25,167 bases of DNA from JBBAAP01 sp043808305 (GTDB lineage Bacteria; Planctomycetota; MHYJ01; JACQXL01): positions 1 through 25,167 of the forward strand of contig JAZDFB010000043.1 of assembly GCA_043808305.1 (NCBI GenBank). The letters run 5' to 3'. Below the pieces are notes generated by a model that saw only the letters and a program-made list of their open reading frames with translations, had not been told where the DNA came from and searched no databases. Each line of letters begins with the position of its first letter. Within the stretch, counting starts at the first letter, position 1. Position numbers and translations under genes: made by a program. Below are positions 1 to 6,298 of the stretch, piece after piece.

Positions 1-62
1 TGTTTAAGCAATCGCCCCCCCCTTTAAAAAATCGGTTTAATTGATTCCACTACGCTATGCGT

Positions 63-77
63 CCCGATGGTATCGGG
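63..77. repeat. CCCGAT-GGT-ATCGGG hairpin
   Basis: A perfect 6-bp stem (63-68 with 72-77) closes a 3-nt loop and is followed by ATGCCCGCAGG. It belongs to the CCCG...CGGGAT palindrome class that recurs at 2038, 3166, 4550, 4712 and 15595 in this window. There is no T-tract, so I do not call it a terminator. Confidence 0.55.
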
Positions 78-150
78 ATGCCCGCAGGCAGGGAATAGGA
101 ATGATGCGTGGGTAAAACTATTTCTTAGTGCCGAAAAGTGAGGAGATTAA

Positions 151-258
151 TTACGCCTTGGCTTTCTTCGTTATCGCGACAAAGGCCATCTGGAGATTAT
201 ACAGGACTTCCTTCATTGACTTGGCTTCGTCCGGCGGGGCAATTCGGGGGACACCCAT
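151..258 (-). pseudogene. C-terminal remnant of an unidentified protein
   Basis: On the minus strand an open frame ends at a TAA (151-153). Its last ~30 codons read like a genuine helical C-terminus (MKEVLYNLQMAFVAITKKAKA, written here as two parts: MKEVLYNLQM then AFVAITKKAKA). The frame has an ATG at 258, but that codon lies inside an inserted palindromic element (242-349), and a stop occurs at 352-354. The likeliest reading is that the element truncated an older gene and only the tail survives downstream of it. I do not recognise the family, and a chance open frame cannot be excluded. Confidence 0.3.
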
Positions 259-349
259 ACTGATCTCTATCTCGTTTCGTGTCCATACTAAGATGTTACA
301 TAAATTACATATTTTAAAGTCAAGTAATTGAGTATGATGTCCCCCGAAT
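242..349. mobile_element. MITE-like palindromic element with GGGGGACA ends
   Basis: A 12-bp perfect inverted repeat, ATTCGGGGGACA, lies at 242-253 and in reverse at 338-349. The complementarity extends inward through CCATACT / AGTATG with a one-base indel, giving ends of about 20 bp around an AT-rich core. The element is 108 bp and has no room for a transposase. The ends resemble GGGGACA...ATACT palindromes that I associate with REP-type, Y1-transposase-linked repeats; that link is from memory and untested. No clear target duplication is visible. Confidence 0.5.
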
Positions 350-398
350 AGCTATCCCAAAGTTCTTTATCAAGTTTTCCTGTATCCTGCCACTAACT

Positions 399-527
399 TT
401 AAGAAGGATTATTCTTTATAAATTCGGGCAGATTTATAAACTTTACCGTAACCGCTCCATACTTGCGCGAAAAGGTTCTGGTTATATCAGATGAAACCAC
501 AAAATTATTCCCGCCCCGGGCTGTCAT
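399..527 (-). pseudogene. 42-codon ORF or gene remnant
   Basis: A minus-strand frame of 42 codons ends at TAA 399-401. Its residues are protein-like (for example NNFVVSSDITRTFSRKYGAV followed by TVKFINLPEFIKNNPS). The only ATG (525-527) lies in the terminal inverted repeat of the 522-618 element, preceded by GCAGGA, which could act as a ribosome-binding site. Either the repeat inserted into an older gene and supplied a start, or this is the decayed end of a lost gene. No family is recognised. Confidence 0.3.
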
Positions 528-618
528 TCCTGCCCCCCGAGGTTACCTCGGGGGATAAACTCCAGCAGGAATCCAGAAAAACCAAGAGATTGGATTCCGC
601 ATCAAGTGCGGAATGACA
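522..618. repeat. Double-hairpin repeat with TGTCATTCC / GGAATGACA ends
   Basis: The ends TGTCATTCC (522-530) and GGAATGACA (610-618) are perfect inverted repeats. Inside are two stem-loops. The first is ATTCCTGC (526-533) with GCAGGAAT (565-572), enclosing a perfect 9-bp nested stem CCCCCGAGG (534-542) with CCTCGGGGG (546-554). The second is ATTCCGC (594-600) with GCGGAAT (608-614). This layout matches the widespread class of GTCATTCC...GGAATGAC dispersed repeats in environmental bacterial genomes. It has no coding capacity. Confidence 0.65.
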
Positions 619-656
619 AATTGTAAAAAACTTTTAGCCAACATCTACTATTCATT

Positions 657-1949
657 TCAATTACCTCTGTTAGAGTTCGCCATCTCCACCGGGGTAAATA
701 GCCGTCTGGATGGCACTGCCCAGATATTCGGCTCGGCGAACTTCTTTATCTCGTTGCCCTGGTAGATAATCATTCCGCCGCGCCAATCATTTTTAATCCC
801 TTTGGCCACTTCTTTCAATGCCCGCGCATCGCCGGCCGCTATCTTTTTGCGCGATTTTATCTCCATCCCGATTATCCCGCCGGAGGTCTTTAGAAGGATA
901 TCCACCTCCAGACCGGAACGGGTGCGGTAAAAGAATATCTCAGCGTCTCTTTGGGCGGTCTTTACCCACTTGAATAATTCCGCCACCACCATTGTTTCAT
1001 ATATCTCGCCGGATAATTCGCCCCGGTAGCCGCTCAACTGCCTCAATAGCCCGATATCCAACCAGTAAACCTTGGGCGTTTTGACTACTGAACTGGTAAT
1101 ATTTTTGTAATAGGGCTGGATGAGAATGGTTTGATATGAAACTTTCAGGTATTCCAGATATCGCCGGGCCGTATCAACGCTGATTCCGGCATCGCGGGCT
1201 ATCTCGGAGTAATTAAGCAATTTGCCTGACCGTAAGGCCGTAAGTTTCTGGAACTTTCGGAAAGGTTCCAGGTCGTCCAGGCGGGCTAAATCAGCCAGGT
1301 CTCTTTCCAGATAGGTATATTCATAATCCTTAAGCCATTTCCAGCGTTCGTCTTCGGCCAGGGGCAGAAGCGCCGGCATGCCGCCCCAGCGCATCAGATA
1401 TTCTTCGGCCGTCCGGCATAAACTGTCCGGCTGGCCCATCAATACCCCGGGCACGCTATTCAGGATATGCTTTAAGCTGTCTTTGGAAAATAACCTATCC
1501 ACTAAAGGCGGTTTGGCTTTTGATGCTTTGTTGCCTTCGTATATTTCGCTCATCAGCAGGGGCCAGAGTTCATAGATGGATACCCGTCCGGCCAATGACT
1601 CGCGGATCTTTTTCAGGAGCAGGATTTGGCTTGAGCCCAATAGCACGCTGAAGGCCACCTTGTTGTCATCATAAGCATATTTTAGCTTGTCAAATACAAC
1701 CGGTTCTTTCTGTGCCTCATCAATCACCGCATTGCCGATGTCCCTGGCCCAATTTGAGGCGGGAACCAGGCGGACGGATTCCCTGTTTTCGGGAGAATCC
1801 AGATTGATGTATTTCAGGTCCGAATAGAAATCGCGGGCTAAGGTGGTTTTTCCGGTCTGCCGGGCGCCGGTGATGATGACCAGCCGTTTGTTCTTTGCAT
1901 TGGGCAGGAACTGACGGAGCAATCTAGGCCTCTGTATTTTATCTCTCAT
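657..1949 (-). CDS. AAA ATPase with DUF4143-type C-terminal domain
   Basis: This is a 430-residue P-loop ATPase of the AAA_14/DUF4143 family. Visible motifs are Walker A GARQTGKTT (28-36), Walker B VIDEAQ (75-80), a sensor-like LLGSSQ (103-108), and the family's YLERDL signature (213-218). A winged-helix-like segment follows (about 247-270, NYSEIARDAGISVDTARRYL), then a C-terminal PD-(D/E)xK-like part with EVD (348-350) and EIK (363-365). The family is common in accessory regions of bacteria and archaea. Its biochemical role is poorly defined, and nuclease or DNA-binding activity is an inference. The ATG at 1949 has no Shine-Dalgarno but lies just downstream of a promoter-like sequence (1958-1986), so translation may be near-leaderless. 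A second gene of the same architecture is at 3304-4467. Confidence 0.92.
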   Translation of the reverse strand: MRDKIQRPRLLRQFLPNAKNKRLVIITGARQTGKTTLARDFYSDLKYINLDSPENRESVRLVPASNWARDIGNAVIDEAQKEPVVFDKLKYAYDDNKVAFSVLLGSSQILLLKKIRESLAGRVSIYELWPLLMSEIYEGNKASKAKPPLVDRLFSKDSLKHILNSVPGVLMGQPDSLCRTAEEYLMRWGGMPALLPLAEDERWKWLKDYEYTYLERDLADLARLDDLEPFRKFQKLTALRSGKLLNYSEIARDAGISVDTARRYLEYLKVSYQTILIQPYYKNITSSVVKTPKVYWLDIGLLRQLSGYRGELSGEIYETMVVAELFKWVKTAQRDAEIFFYRTRSGLEVDILLKTSGGIIGMEIKSRKKIAAGDARALKEVAKGIKNDWRGGMIIYQGNEIKKFAEPNIWAVPSRRLFTPVEMANSNRGN

Positions 1950-1957
1950 GGTCGTAA

Positions 1958-1986
1958 GATATACAGTATTTTGAACGCCGTGTCAA
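1958..1986 (-). promoter_or_regulatory. Sigma70-like promoter for the 657-1949 ATPase
   Basis: Read on the minus strand, TTGACA (1986-1981) is followed after exactly 17 nt by TATATC (1963-1958). The -35 is a perfect consensus and the -10 matches 4 of 6. The ATG begins 8 nt after the -10, which would give a transcript with almost no leader, consistent with the missing ribosome-binding site. Confidence 0.5.
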
Positions 1987-2037
1987 GAAATCCTGCATAA
2001 TTCCGAGATATTGGGGACGTTTACCTTTTGGCGCCGC

Positions 2038-2055
2038 CCCGACGAAATAGTCGGG
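2038..2055. repeat. Family B stem-loop (GAAATA loop)
   Basis: The stem CCCGAC/GTCGGG is 6 bp with loop GAAATA, followed by ATAAG. Compare CCCGCT-GGAATA-AGCGGG-ATAAC at 3166 and CCCGGC-GAGATA-GCCGGG-ATAAC at 4550. The outer CCCG/CGGG and the loop are conserved while the inner two base pairs change in a compensated way. Confidence 0.6.
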
Positions 2056-2174
2056 ATAAGACCCACTACGTCGCGGAGTTTATACTCTGGCAGTTTGAAC
2101 GTTAGTGAATTAGAGCTACTGCCTCCCTTTAGGGGCTGCTGGGTATCCTCGGCTATAACGCTCCTTTGTCACTA

Positions 2175-2229
2175 ACAGCCGATGGACTGCCAGGTATAGT
2201 CGGCTGTAAGTCATACTTCCAACAGCCGA
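2175..2229. repeat. Three-arm palindrome with two alternative stems
   Basis: ACAGCCGA (2175-2182), TCGGCTGT (2200-2207) and ACAGCCGA (2222-2229) occur in order, so the middle arm can pair perfectly (8 bp) with either neighbour. The right-hand loop, AAGTCATACTTCCA, resembles the conserved loops of the stem-loops at 3189, 6335 and 6377. Confidence 0.6.
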
Positions 2230-2234
2230 ACTAT

Positions 2235-2250
2235 CCCGCCTTCGGGCGGG
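2235..2250. repeat. CCCGCC-TTCG-GGCGGG tetraloop hairpin
   Basis: A perfect 6-bp GC stem (2235-2240 with 2245-2250) carries a TTCG loop, which is stable as RNA on the plus strand. No T-tract follows on either strand. It lies 57 nt beyond the stop of the methyltransferase gene and could still act as an mRNA 3' end. Confidence 0.45.
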
Positions 2251-2306
2251 GCTCCTAGTGGCTCTAATATAGTTTACTTGCAGGAGAAGTCAATTTATTG
2301 GCTGGT

Positions 2307-3101
2307 TTATGAGGAGGGTTTAGGCTTGCCCCATACGATTTCTGCGGTTATCTGGGTTTCAAATTCCCGGCCCGGACAGTGTTTTGAAACCAGCTGTTTG
2401 ACCTCATCGTCAAATGCTTCCGACTTTTCTTTGCCCATCCGTTCCCGGGAAAAGCCGTTGCTTGAATGGAGCGATTTGATATATTCATCAACAGCTTGCC
2501 GGAGTGAAATGGGCGGCGTTTGTTTTTCTCCATGCTTTTGAAAAAGGCCCCTGTTTTCCAGTTCTTCAACCAAATCGTACGGTTGGAAATCTTGATTGGT
2601 TGAAAACCGACCTAAGATTCTTGTTAATTCGTCATTCCAAGGTGTTTTGAGCGGGAATCTGTAATTAATAAGCGCCAAGTATCCTTTCGGGGTGAGCGCT
2701 TCTTTAAAACGTTGGAAAACCATATTCCACTCCAGCCAGTGAAGGCTTTGTCCCGCCGTTATCAGGGCATATGGCGGCAAGAAGGCGGCCTCTTCGACCG
2801 ATGAACATATCCAGTTGATGTTGGGATGGCTGCCATTAGGCAGATTCCTTCCCTTTTCAATCATATGCCGGGAAAAGTCTATTGCGTCTATTCGGTCGAC
2901 TAGTTTGATTAAATACCGGGCGATATAGCCGGTGCCGCATCCGACATCAAGCACAACCCTTGGTTTGTCAGTGATGAGTCCGGAAAGAATTTCAAATGTT
3001 TCCGGGGGATAGAGAGGCCGATAGCGGTAATCTTCGGCGATACTCCGGTCTTTGAACTGGGCGGCATATTCTAATCCAAGATGTTTGGGCTTGGGTTTCA
3101 T
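2307..3101 (-). CDS. Class I SAM-dependent methyltransferase
   Basis: This 264-residue protein has a Rossmann-type methyltransferase core. Motif I is VVLDVGCGTGYIARYL (49-64), an acidic ribose-contacting residue follows in IDAIDFS (71-77, D75), and a motif IV-like region reads LITAGQSLHWLEW (113-125). The pattern with HWLEW after the motif fits the Methyltransf_11/25 type that includes small-molecule methyltransferases of the UbiE/trans-aconitate group. The N-terminus (EYAAQFKDRSIAEDYRYRPL) matches the usual cap segment of such enzymes. The C-terminal 110 residues form the substrate side and do not reveal the substrate. The ATG at 3101 has no strong ribosome-binding site (AGCAGTGAA precedes it). 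It stands alone, with repeat-rich spacers on both sides. Confidence 0.9.
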   Translation of the reverse strand: MKPKPKHLGLEYAAQFKDRSIAEDYRYRPLYPPETFEILSGLITDKPRVVLDVGCGTGYIARYLIKLVDRIDAIDFSRHMIEKGRNLPNGSHPNINWICSSVEEAAFLPPYALITAGQSLHWLEWNMVFQRFKEALTPKGYLALINYRFPLKTPWNDELTRILGRFSTNQDFQPYDLVEELENRGLFQKHGEKQTPPISLRQAVDEYIKSLHSSNGFSRERMGKEKSEAFDDEVKQLVSKHCPGREFETQITAEIVWGKPKPSS

Positions 3102-3165
3102 TTCACTGCTTATTTGTATATTTTGACCGCCCGGGACAGGCCGGATATTTTACAATCCGCCCCGC

Positions 3166-3220
3166 CCCGCTGGAATAAGCGGGATAACGTGCCACTAAGT
3201 CGCTCTGCTCCGAGTGGCAC
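3166..3220. repeat. Composite B-A stem-loop element
   Basis: The family B hairpin CCCGCT-GGAATA-AGCGGG (3166-3183) is followed by ATAAC. Then comes the family A hairpin GTGCCACT (3189-3196) / AGTGGCAC (3213-3220) with a 14-16 nt loop containing AGTCGCTCTGCTCC, followed by TAA. The same order of parts occurs at 6305-6366. Confidence 0.65.
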
Positions 3221-3224
3221 TAAC

Positions 3225-3261
3225 AGCAATCAATCTTTTGTTGCCCCTATGGCCGGCGATG
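3225..3261. repeat. 37-bp direct repeat, copy 1
   Basis: The 37 bases beginning AGCAATCAATCTTTTGTTGC and ending GGCCGGCGATG recur at 6196-6232 with one mismatch (A/C before TGGCCGG). Here the repeat directly follows the family A hairpin. It is non-coding and its origin is unknown. Confidence 0.75.
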
Positions 3262-3303
3262 ATGGTCTTTTCGCACACCCTGCCAAGGTGACGCTATTTC
3301 TGT

Positions 3304-4467
3304 CTACTCGAAAATTGCCGGGATGTTTTTCCAGCCGATTACTTTGGCCAGGGTTCTTTGCTGGTCTTCGTCGCCTTTATAGATTAAATAACCGTTTTGG
3401 TCGGATTTGGACGCGAGTTTGTTCCAGTATTTTATGCCGTCAAAGAAGTCTTCGCCGATGGTCCGGCCGGATTTTATTTCTATCTGCAGCAGTTTCCGGG
3501 GTGTTTCGGCTATGCAGTCGATTTCGTGCCCGGTTTTGTCGCGCCAGTAGTAACAGTGCGGTTCCAGCCCTTGGTTGAACCGGTTTTTGATTATTTCGGA
3601 TACAATTAATGATTCGAATAAACTCCCCTTCAGGTAATGGGTGTCCAACTGCGATTTGGATTGGATGCCTAAAAGCGAACAGGCCAGCCCGGTATCGTAA
3701 AAATACAGCTTGGGCATCTTGACCAGGCGCTTGTTGAAATTCTTGTGGTAGGGCTTGAGCAGGAAGATGATGTAACTTGATTCCAAAACTGATAACCACG
3801 CCCGGGCCGTATTATGGGTGATGCCGCATTCGTTGCCCAGCGATGATAAATTGAGCACCTGCCCGATCCGGCCGGCGCACATGCGGATGAATTTCTGGAA
3901 GGTGTTCAGGTCGGATATGTTTTTTACCAGCCGGACGTCCCTTTCGACGTAGGTCTGGATGTAGTTGGGATACCAGTCGGCCGGGGTGATCTTTTTGTCG
4001 TAGAGCCGGGGATAGAATCCCTTGAAGATGTATTCGCCGGCCTGCCCGGATCGGTAGGCGGTGTTTCTTAATTCGCCGATGCTGAAGGGAAGCAGTTTTA
4101 ATATGGCCGTCCGGCCGGCCAGTGATTGGGAGATGTTTTCCTGGAGCAGGATGTTCTGGGAGCCGGTCAGGATGAACCGGCCCGGTTTGCGGCTGCGGTC
4201 AACCTCGGTCTGGATATAGGAAAACAGCTGGGGCGCCCGCTGGATCTCGTCAATGACCGCGCCTTTGTCGTGGGTGGCCAGGAATCCTTTGGGGTCTTTG
4301 AGGGCGAATTCGCGCTGGTCCAGGTCTTCCAGCGAAACATAACTCCATCCGGCGAAGAGGCTTTTTACCAGGGTGGTCTTGCCTGATTGCCGGGGTCCGA
4401 CTACGGAGACTACCGGGAATTTGCCGGCTAATGCCTTTAATTTGGCGGACAGTTCTCTTTTGATCAT
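3304..4467 (-). CDS. Second AAA ATPase with DUF4143-type C-terminal domain
   Basis: This 387-residue paralogue has the same domain order as the protein at 657-1949. Walker A is GPRQSGKTT (24-32), Walker B VIDEIQ (71-76), the sensor TGSQ (101-104) and the signature YVERDV (173-178). A helix-turn-helix-like part lies at about 206-229, and a nuclease-like end shows EID (315-317) and EIKS (330-333). It is about 40 residues shorter, mainly between the ATPase and the YVERDV region. Outside the motifs the two proteins differ widely, so they were probably acquired separately or diverged long ago. The ATG at 4467 has no clear Shine-Dalgarno (revcomp upstream is ATATCCTCGACCC). Family function is unsettled. 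Confidence 0.92.
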   Translation of the reverse strand: MIKRELSAKLKALAGKFPVVSVVGPRQSGKTTLVKSLFAGWSYVSLEDLDQREFALKDPKGFLATHDKGAVIDEIQRAPQLFSYIQTEVDRSRKPGRFILTGSQNILLQENISQSLAGRTAILKLLPFSIGELRNTAYRSGQAGEYIFKGFYPRLYDKKITPADWYPNYIQTYVERDVRLVKNISDLNTFQKFIRMCAGRIGQVLNLSSLGNECGITHNTARAWLSVLESSYIIFLLKPYHKNFNKRLVKMPKLYFYDTGLACSLLGIQSKSQLDTHYLKGSLFESLIVSEIIKNRFNQGLEPHCYYWRDKTGHEIDCIAETPRKLLQIEIKSGRTIGEDFFDGIKYWNKLASKSDQNGYLIYKGDEDQQRTLAKVIGWKNIPAIFE

Positions 4468-4549
4468 GGGTCGAGGATATCACCTGTTGGACAATTTGTC
4501 AATATAATTTACAATTTGTCCGGGTAAAAGGGGGCGCTTCCATTTTTAC

Positions 4550-4567
4550 CCCGGCGAGATAGCCGGG
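4550..4567. repeat. Family B stem-loop (GAGATA loop)
   Basis: CCCGGC/GCCGGG with loop GAGATA, followed by ATAACGTGCC. This is the third member of the covarying family also seen at 2038 and 3166. Confidence 0.6.
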
Positions 4568-4591
4568 ATAACGTGCCGACACCGGAATTCA

Positions 4592-4624
4592 TGTATGTCC
4601 CGTTAAGCCTTTGGATTACGGGAT
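4592..4624. repeat. 33-bp direct repeat, copy 1
   Basis: The sequence begins TGTATGTCCCGTTAAGCC and matches 6299-6331 at 32 of 33 positions. It contains an imperfect CCCGTTAAGCC / GGNTTACGGG palindrome. ACCGGAAT precedes it within a few bases in both copies. Confidence 0.75.
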
Positions 4625-4680
4625 GACGTGGCAGTCCATCGGCTGTTATGCGTTGTGTTCGCGGTCAGGCGGTGAGCGCC

Positions 4681-4725
4681 ATAATGGCGCCATGGCGCTT
4701 CGGCGCCACATCCCGCCGCAGCGGG
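4681..4725. repeat. Clustered GC palindromes
   Basis: This cluster holds ATGGCGCCAT, TGGCGC-TTCG-GCGCCA and CCCGC-CGCA-GCGGG (4712-4725). The 17 bases at 4690-4706 (CCATGGCGCTTCGGCGC) occur identically at 15612-15628 inside the coding sequence of the propeller lipoprotein. Confidence 0.6.
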
Positions 4726-4767
4726 AGAATGTAATGAGTTATACTTGGGCTGTTAGACTTTAGTCGT

Positions 4768-4806
4768 TATACCTTAAGGTATATTTATTATGTTATACCT
4801 TTTAGG
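4768..4806. repeat. TATACCTTAAGGTATA palindrome and degenerate second copy
   Basis: The 16-bp sequence at 4768-4783 is a perfect palindrome. The 10 bases GTTATACCTT at 4766-4775 recur at 4792-4801, where they lead into a degenerate ATACCTTTTAGGTAT. Paired palindromes 26 bp apart resemble operator half-site pairs, but no gene starts close enough to make this convincing. Confidence 0.45.
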
Positions 4807-4836
4807 TATTATTAGCCGAGGATACCCAGCAGTCCA

Positions 4837-4868
4837 TCAGCTGTTCGAACGTAGTGAGTTACAGCTGA
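4837..4868. repeat. TCAGCTGT/ACAGCTGA stem-loop
   Basis: A perfect 8-bp stem encloses a 16-nt loop TCGAACGTAGTGAGTT. The loop resembles TTGAACGTTAGTGAATTA inside the GGCAGT/ACTGCC stem at 2089-2123, so this is a second loop class with different arms. Confidence 0.5.
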
Positions 4869-4971
4869 GGATACTCGGCAGCCCCGTGGTATACCGGGGT
4901 GTACCATAAGTCGTTTTACTCCAACTGCCGAAGTATAATTCCCTTTGCTCGAACTGCCACTAACCGCCGAG

Positions 4972-5973
4972 TTAATCCTTTTTCTCTTCCAAAAGAAACA
5001 ACTCGTGTAATTTTTTCTGCAATATTTTTTTCGGTATTAATTTCGTTTTATACTCGGCTACAAGGGTCGGTGAAAGATGGCGGCTGAGAGCGTATTCTAC
5101 AACCTCGTCATCCTTGGATTTGCACAGGATAATACCCACGCTGGGGTTCTCTTCTTCCTTTTTAACGTCCCTGTCCAGAGCTTCAAGATAGAAATTCATT
5201 TTGCCCAGATATTCCGGCTTAAAGTCGTTTATTTTCAGTTCAACCATAACCAGGCACTTCAATCCGCGGTGGAAAAACAGCAGGTCAATGAAATAATCGT
5301 TGTTGCCGACCTGAATCCGGTATTCCTGCCCGATAAAAGCGAAGTCCTTGCCGAACTCCAGGATAAAATCTTTCAGGTTGGAAACGATGCTTTTCTGTAA
5401 ATCTTTCTCGCTGTGGCTTTCAGGAAGGTTCAAGAAATCCAGGACATACGTATCCTTAAATATGGCGGTTACATCTTTATGGATTTGTGCCGCCAGTGAC
5501 GGCGCTTTTTTCTTTGAAATCATCGCCCGTTCATAGTAGCCGCTGTCAATCTGGCGTTCAAGCTCCCGTTTGCTGTATCCGTCCTTGATAGACAGCCGAA
5601 CATAAAATTCTTTTTCTTCCTGCGTCTTTGTTTTGGAAAGAATCAGCAGATGATTGGTCCAGCTGATTTGTGTCACCAGTGGTGACACAATCTTGTCGCG
5701 ATGGTATGTCCCATAAAATTGCCGCATCCGGTACAGCCCTCTGCGGGTAAATCCTTTAAATTCCGGATGTTTGGTTTGTATATAATCAGCCAGTTGGTCA
5801 ACAACGGCATCGCCCCACTCGGCGGATGCGATTTTTCCGCTGATATATTCACCGATATTCCAGTATAGTTTAACCAGTTCGGCGTTTACGCTTTTTATGG
5901 CGTTGAACCGGGCTTTATGGATAATATTTACAACTTCTTTAAACTGCCTGTCAAACCGTTTTGTTAATTTCAT
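4972..5973 (-). CDS. DUF1016 (YhcG-type) PD-(D/E)xK nuclease family protein
   Basis: At 333 residues this has the usual length and domain order of the DUF1016/YhcG family. The N-terminal helical DUF1016_N part spans about 10-150, with LYWNIGEYIS (36-45), the GFTRRGLYRMRQFY segment (74-87) and SWTNHLLIL (104-112). The C-terminal PD-(D/E)xK nuclease domain spans about 185-325. Likely active-site residues are E217 in GQEYR, D230 in DYFIDLLFFH and E245/K247 in VELK; a supporting motif is GKMNFYLEALD (257-267). Relatives are often found beside restriction systems and mobile DNA, and a role in DNA processing or defence is an inference. The ATG at 5973 lacks an evident ribosome-binding site. It stands alone between repeat-rich spacers, with no restriction or methylase partner visible. 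Confidence 0.93.
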   Translation of the reverse strand: MKLTKRFDRQFKEVVNIIHKARFNAIKSVNAELVKLYWNIGEYISGKIASAEWGDAVVDQLADYIQTKHPEFKGFTRRGLYRMRQFYGTYHRDKIVSPLVTQISWTNHLLILSKTKTQEEKEFYVRLSIKDGYSKRELERQIDSGYYERAMISKKKAPSLAAQIHKDVTAIFKDTYVLDFLNLPESHSEKDLQKSIVSNLKDFILEFGKDFAFIGQEYRIQVGNNDYFIDLLFFHRGLKCLVMVELKINDFKPEYLGKMNFYLEALDRDVKKEEENPSVGIILCKSKDDEVVEYALSRHLSPTLVAEYKTKLIPKKILQKKLHELFLLEEKKD

Positions 5974-6195
5974 AAAGTATTTTTTATTAAAGCTCTTTTC
6001 TCAACTAAAATCAACAAATAACCGGTTTTATTTGTTTTTTTCACGGCGGACAGCCATTTCTTATCCGGTGACACAGAACCTAAACCTTAGCGAAGCATCC
6101 CTGAGCACCGCAGTGCCTCCCGCTTAGAGGGGTTAGGGACCGCGTAAGGACACCTTGTCCGGTGACAAGGAATATTGAGGACGCCGGACATTTTA

Positions 6196-6232
6196 AGCAA
6201 TCAATCTTTTGTTGCCCCTCTGGCCGGCGATG
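6196..6232. repeat. 37-bp direct repeat, copy 2
   Basis: Matches 3225-3261 at 36 of 37 positions. Unlike copy 1 it is not directly preceded by a family A hairpin, so the repeat and the hairpins are separable units. Confidence 0.75.
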
Positions 6233-6298
6233 CACTCGAACCGGCACTAATAACGTGGCACTAGCCCAGTGCAAATATTACTAAGCCTACCGGAATAG

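Larger units (their letters stand above)
1987..2306. other. Spacer packed with palindromes
   Basis: There is no gene here. The spacer holds CCCGAC-GAAATA-GTCGGG (2038-2055), a stem GGCAGT (2089-2094) with ACTGCC (2118-2123) around a GAACGTTAGTGAATTA loop, the three-arm palindrome at 2175-2229, and CCCGCC-TTCG-GGCGGG (2235-2250). None is followed by a T-run. These look like dispersed repeats inserted next to or into each other. Confidence 0.55.
4468..4971. other. 504-bp spacer of hairpins and repeats
   Basis: No gene is supported here. Contents in order: the CCCGGC-GAGATA-GCCGGG hairpin (4550-4567), the 33-bp direct repeat (4592-4624), nested GGCGCC palindromes (4681-4725), a TATACC palindrome pair (4768-4806), a TCAGCTGT/ACAGCTGA stem (4837-4868), and a TCGGCAG (4875-4881) / CTGCCGA (4925-4931) stem. 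The last stem encloses CCCCGTGGTATACCGGGG and an AAGTCGTTTTACTCC segment like the family A loop. Confidence 0.55.

Noticed and set aside
128..331. Plus-strand 67-codon ORF
   Set aside because: It runs through the inverted-repeat element at 242-349, and the minus strand of the same stretch looks more protein-like. No ribosome-binding site is present.
2235..2250. Rho-independent terminator
   Set aside because: The GC stem with TTCG loop is good, but no T-run follows on either strand.
657..4467. Recent tandem duplication of the AAA/DUF4143 gene
   Set aside because: The two proteins share motifs and domain order but differ widely elsewhere and in length, so a recent duplication is unlikely.
4972..5973. 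Restriction-modification system built from the DUF1016 protein and the 2307-3101 methyltransferase
   Set aside because: The methyltransferase has small-molecule-type motifs and no DNA-methylase DPPY/NPPY signature, and the genes are not adjacent.
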